NCBI GenBank assembly: GCA_020152595.1
Contig: JAIGNY010000327.1
Location: 2,677,001 to 2,741,000 of the forward strand
Source: Chiridota heheva
Taxonomy: Eukaryota; Echinodermata; Holothuroidea; Apodida; Chiridotidae
Direction of reading: 5' to 3'
DNA length: 64,000 bases
Position 1 is the stretch's first letter. Each line of letters starts with the position of its first letter. The position numbers were made by a program, and so were the translations under genes. The notes below the pieces were generated by a model, which was given only the letters and a program-made list of their open reading frames with translations, was not told the origin of the DNA and did not search any database. Positions 62,469 to 64,000 of this stretch are shown piece after piece.

Positions 62469-63739
62469 AGTACCATAGTTGAATTTAGTCCATTGTTCAC
62501 TTTTACATTCAATGTCCAGGGGTTCATACAGTAGGGTAGAATGCAACAAACATTCCAAAAAAGCACCAAAATATAATAAAACTTAAGAGCGTTTTATAAC
62601 ATACATGTACACTATCCATTAATTATGCTGTAGCCTCATTAATGACATAAACTCCTTTGCCTTGTACAGTACATCCTTAAATGTTAAATACAATTTAATA
62701 CGGATACTAAAAAATTATATCATAATGCTTTTTCTGCCAAAGTCAGCATGTTGTTTAAAATGCCAGATACCATTTAAACGTTGAGACAAATATAAAATAT
62801 AATTAAATGTTTTATGATAAGTTGAAATATTGACACAAATAATGACAAGTCATCCCATAATCATTGCAAATCTTGTGACAGCAGTATTATGTATCAGATT
62901 TACTGGTGATGTCGCTGACGTGTCAGGCAATTTTCTTGGGACAAGATTCCTTATTGATACTTCAAAAGCTATAAAAAATAATTAAATGTTATCATTTCAG
63001 GGATCGCCCTACGTATGTCCAGCAATAAGGGAAAAGAGTCAATACCTGCAAAAATATACATTTGCATAACCTGAAGTTGTAATACTCTGTAGGACAACAC
63101 GACTTTCCTCCCGAACATAAATACAAAAGGTAATTTATGATAGACTAGTTGCTTTGGGTTAAATTGCTGAACAGCAAATGCACCCTTCTTTCCCCCTTAA
63201 AGTTATTTTTTCTCTTTTGAACAATCAATTCTTCTATGAAACCTCCATGAAACTAATTTCTCAACAATAAAAATCAATTTACTTTTTATATTATTCAAGC
63301 AAAACCATTATTTTGATCCCACATAATTCCTTTCAACACAAAACTACTTACATGCTTGGTCTGTTGTAAATTCTGATTCCAGTTTCATTAAAAAATGATT
63401 TTCTTAAAGCAATCCTAACACGACAGTCCAGAGCTATTCTGCTGCATTTCAAGTAGAATCTTTGAACTAATAAATGATATTGATGATGAAATGTACCATC
63501 CTCTTCTTTACTGTACCAGATACGGTAACATTTCTGAGCACTATAATTTGTGGAGAAAAGAAGGAGAATGAAATTTATCTGTAAATCTGTTTTATTCTTT
63601 TAGGATTAGTCCAGTGGTCAAACATGTCCATCTTATATGAAAGAGGACTTCAAAAGAAACAAAATGGTGAGGAAACATTCAAAAATCTTACTACATTATG
63701 AAGATATTCACCCGGTGACATTCTGAATAGGCTTATACA
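62469..63739. other. No recognisable gene
   Basis: I searched both strands for an upstream exon of the transporter (signal or cytosolic N-terminus with a donor) and found none I can support. AT-rich DNA without arrays. Confidence 0.4.
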
Positions 63740-64000
63740 TTTTGTTTGTTTGATGAGGGCTTAACGGCACCATGACAACGAGGGTCAAATTGTGCCTGAG
63801 AGATTAGATCATTATAGAGGTAGGAAGGAAAGGAAACGGAGGGAGATTGAAAGAAACACGAGAACTAAAATTCAGAAAGCTGGGATCAAGATAGAAAGAG
63901 GGGGTGGGAGAGGAGGACTAAATATGGTTGTTGAGGGAAGCATGATAAAGGAAGAAGATAATTTTATCTGGAGGGTTTTCTGGAAGAACTCGCCTATTGA
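63740..64000 (-). mobile_element. 3' end of RNase H-type LINE, running out of the window
   Basis: TTTGTTTGTTTGATGAGGGC, TTAACGGCACCATGACAACG matches 29990 and 43010 closely, same orientation. Only the UTR and the last codons are inside the window. Confidence 0.85.

Overview
The window is eukaryotic, intron-rich and AT-rich, and looks like a marine invertebrate genome. The SMC3 C-terminus is close to the vertebrate one. The transposons are CR1-type LINEs whose first ORF is an SGNH hydrolase, RNase H-bearing LINEs with a (CAAA)n tail, hAT and piggyBac-like non-autonomous elements and a tRNA-derived SINE. I infer a deuterostome invertebrate, perhaps an echinoderm; species and phylum are not proven by the sequence.

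Two protein genes can be supported, and they converge. On the + strand, the last four coding exons of SMC3 (cohesin ATPase) lie at 3015-7716, followed by a 3' UTR and a polyadenylation signal near 8018. On the - strand, seven coding exons of an SLC36/PAT-like amino-acid transporter run from 60834 down to the stop codon at 20258. All splice phases agree, giving about 509 residues over 40 kb. The N-terminus of the transporter and most of SMC3 lie outside the window. Between the two 3' ends (about 8-19.9 kb) I see no conserved gene.

The rest is repeats. Nine clean minisatellite arrays (units of 24, 86, 47, 62, about 36, 31, 41, 25 and 27 bp) plus degenerate arrays fill roughly a quarter of the window and cause most long ORFs. 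Layout: 0.4-2.3 kb, 24-bp array in an SMC3 intron; 4.8-6.9 kb, 86-bp array in the last SMC3 intron; 10-17 kb, small transposons and a 47-bp array; 22.1-25.4 kb, an LTR element without gag-pol; 25.7-29.4 kb, 62-bp array; 33.9-36.6 kb, inverted-repeat elements and C-rich arrays; 38.0-38.7 kb, 31-bp array touching a transporter splice donor; 40.6-45.7 kb, a CR1 LINE interrupted by a second LINE; 47.9-49.3 kb, 25-bp array; 51.7-55.2 kb, 27-bp array; 55.5-58.5 kb, an APE-type LINE that lost its reverse transcriptase and gained a DNA element; 59-60.6 kb, a hAT element inside another inverted-repeat element; 60.9-64 kb, more LINE 3' ends.

The most unusual signals are two minisatellites grown from functional gene edges. 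The 31-bp array copies the exon/intron donor junction of the transporter 21 times. A shorter array copies the last codons and stop of SMC3 into its own 3' UTR. The window start also holds a paralogous copy of the CR1 insertion site without the LINE, which fixes the ends of that insertion. I found no new defence or biosynthetic system.
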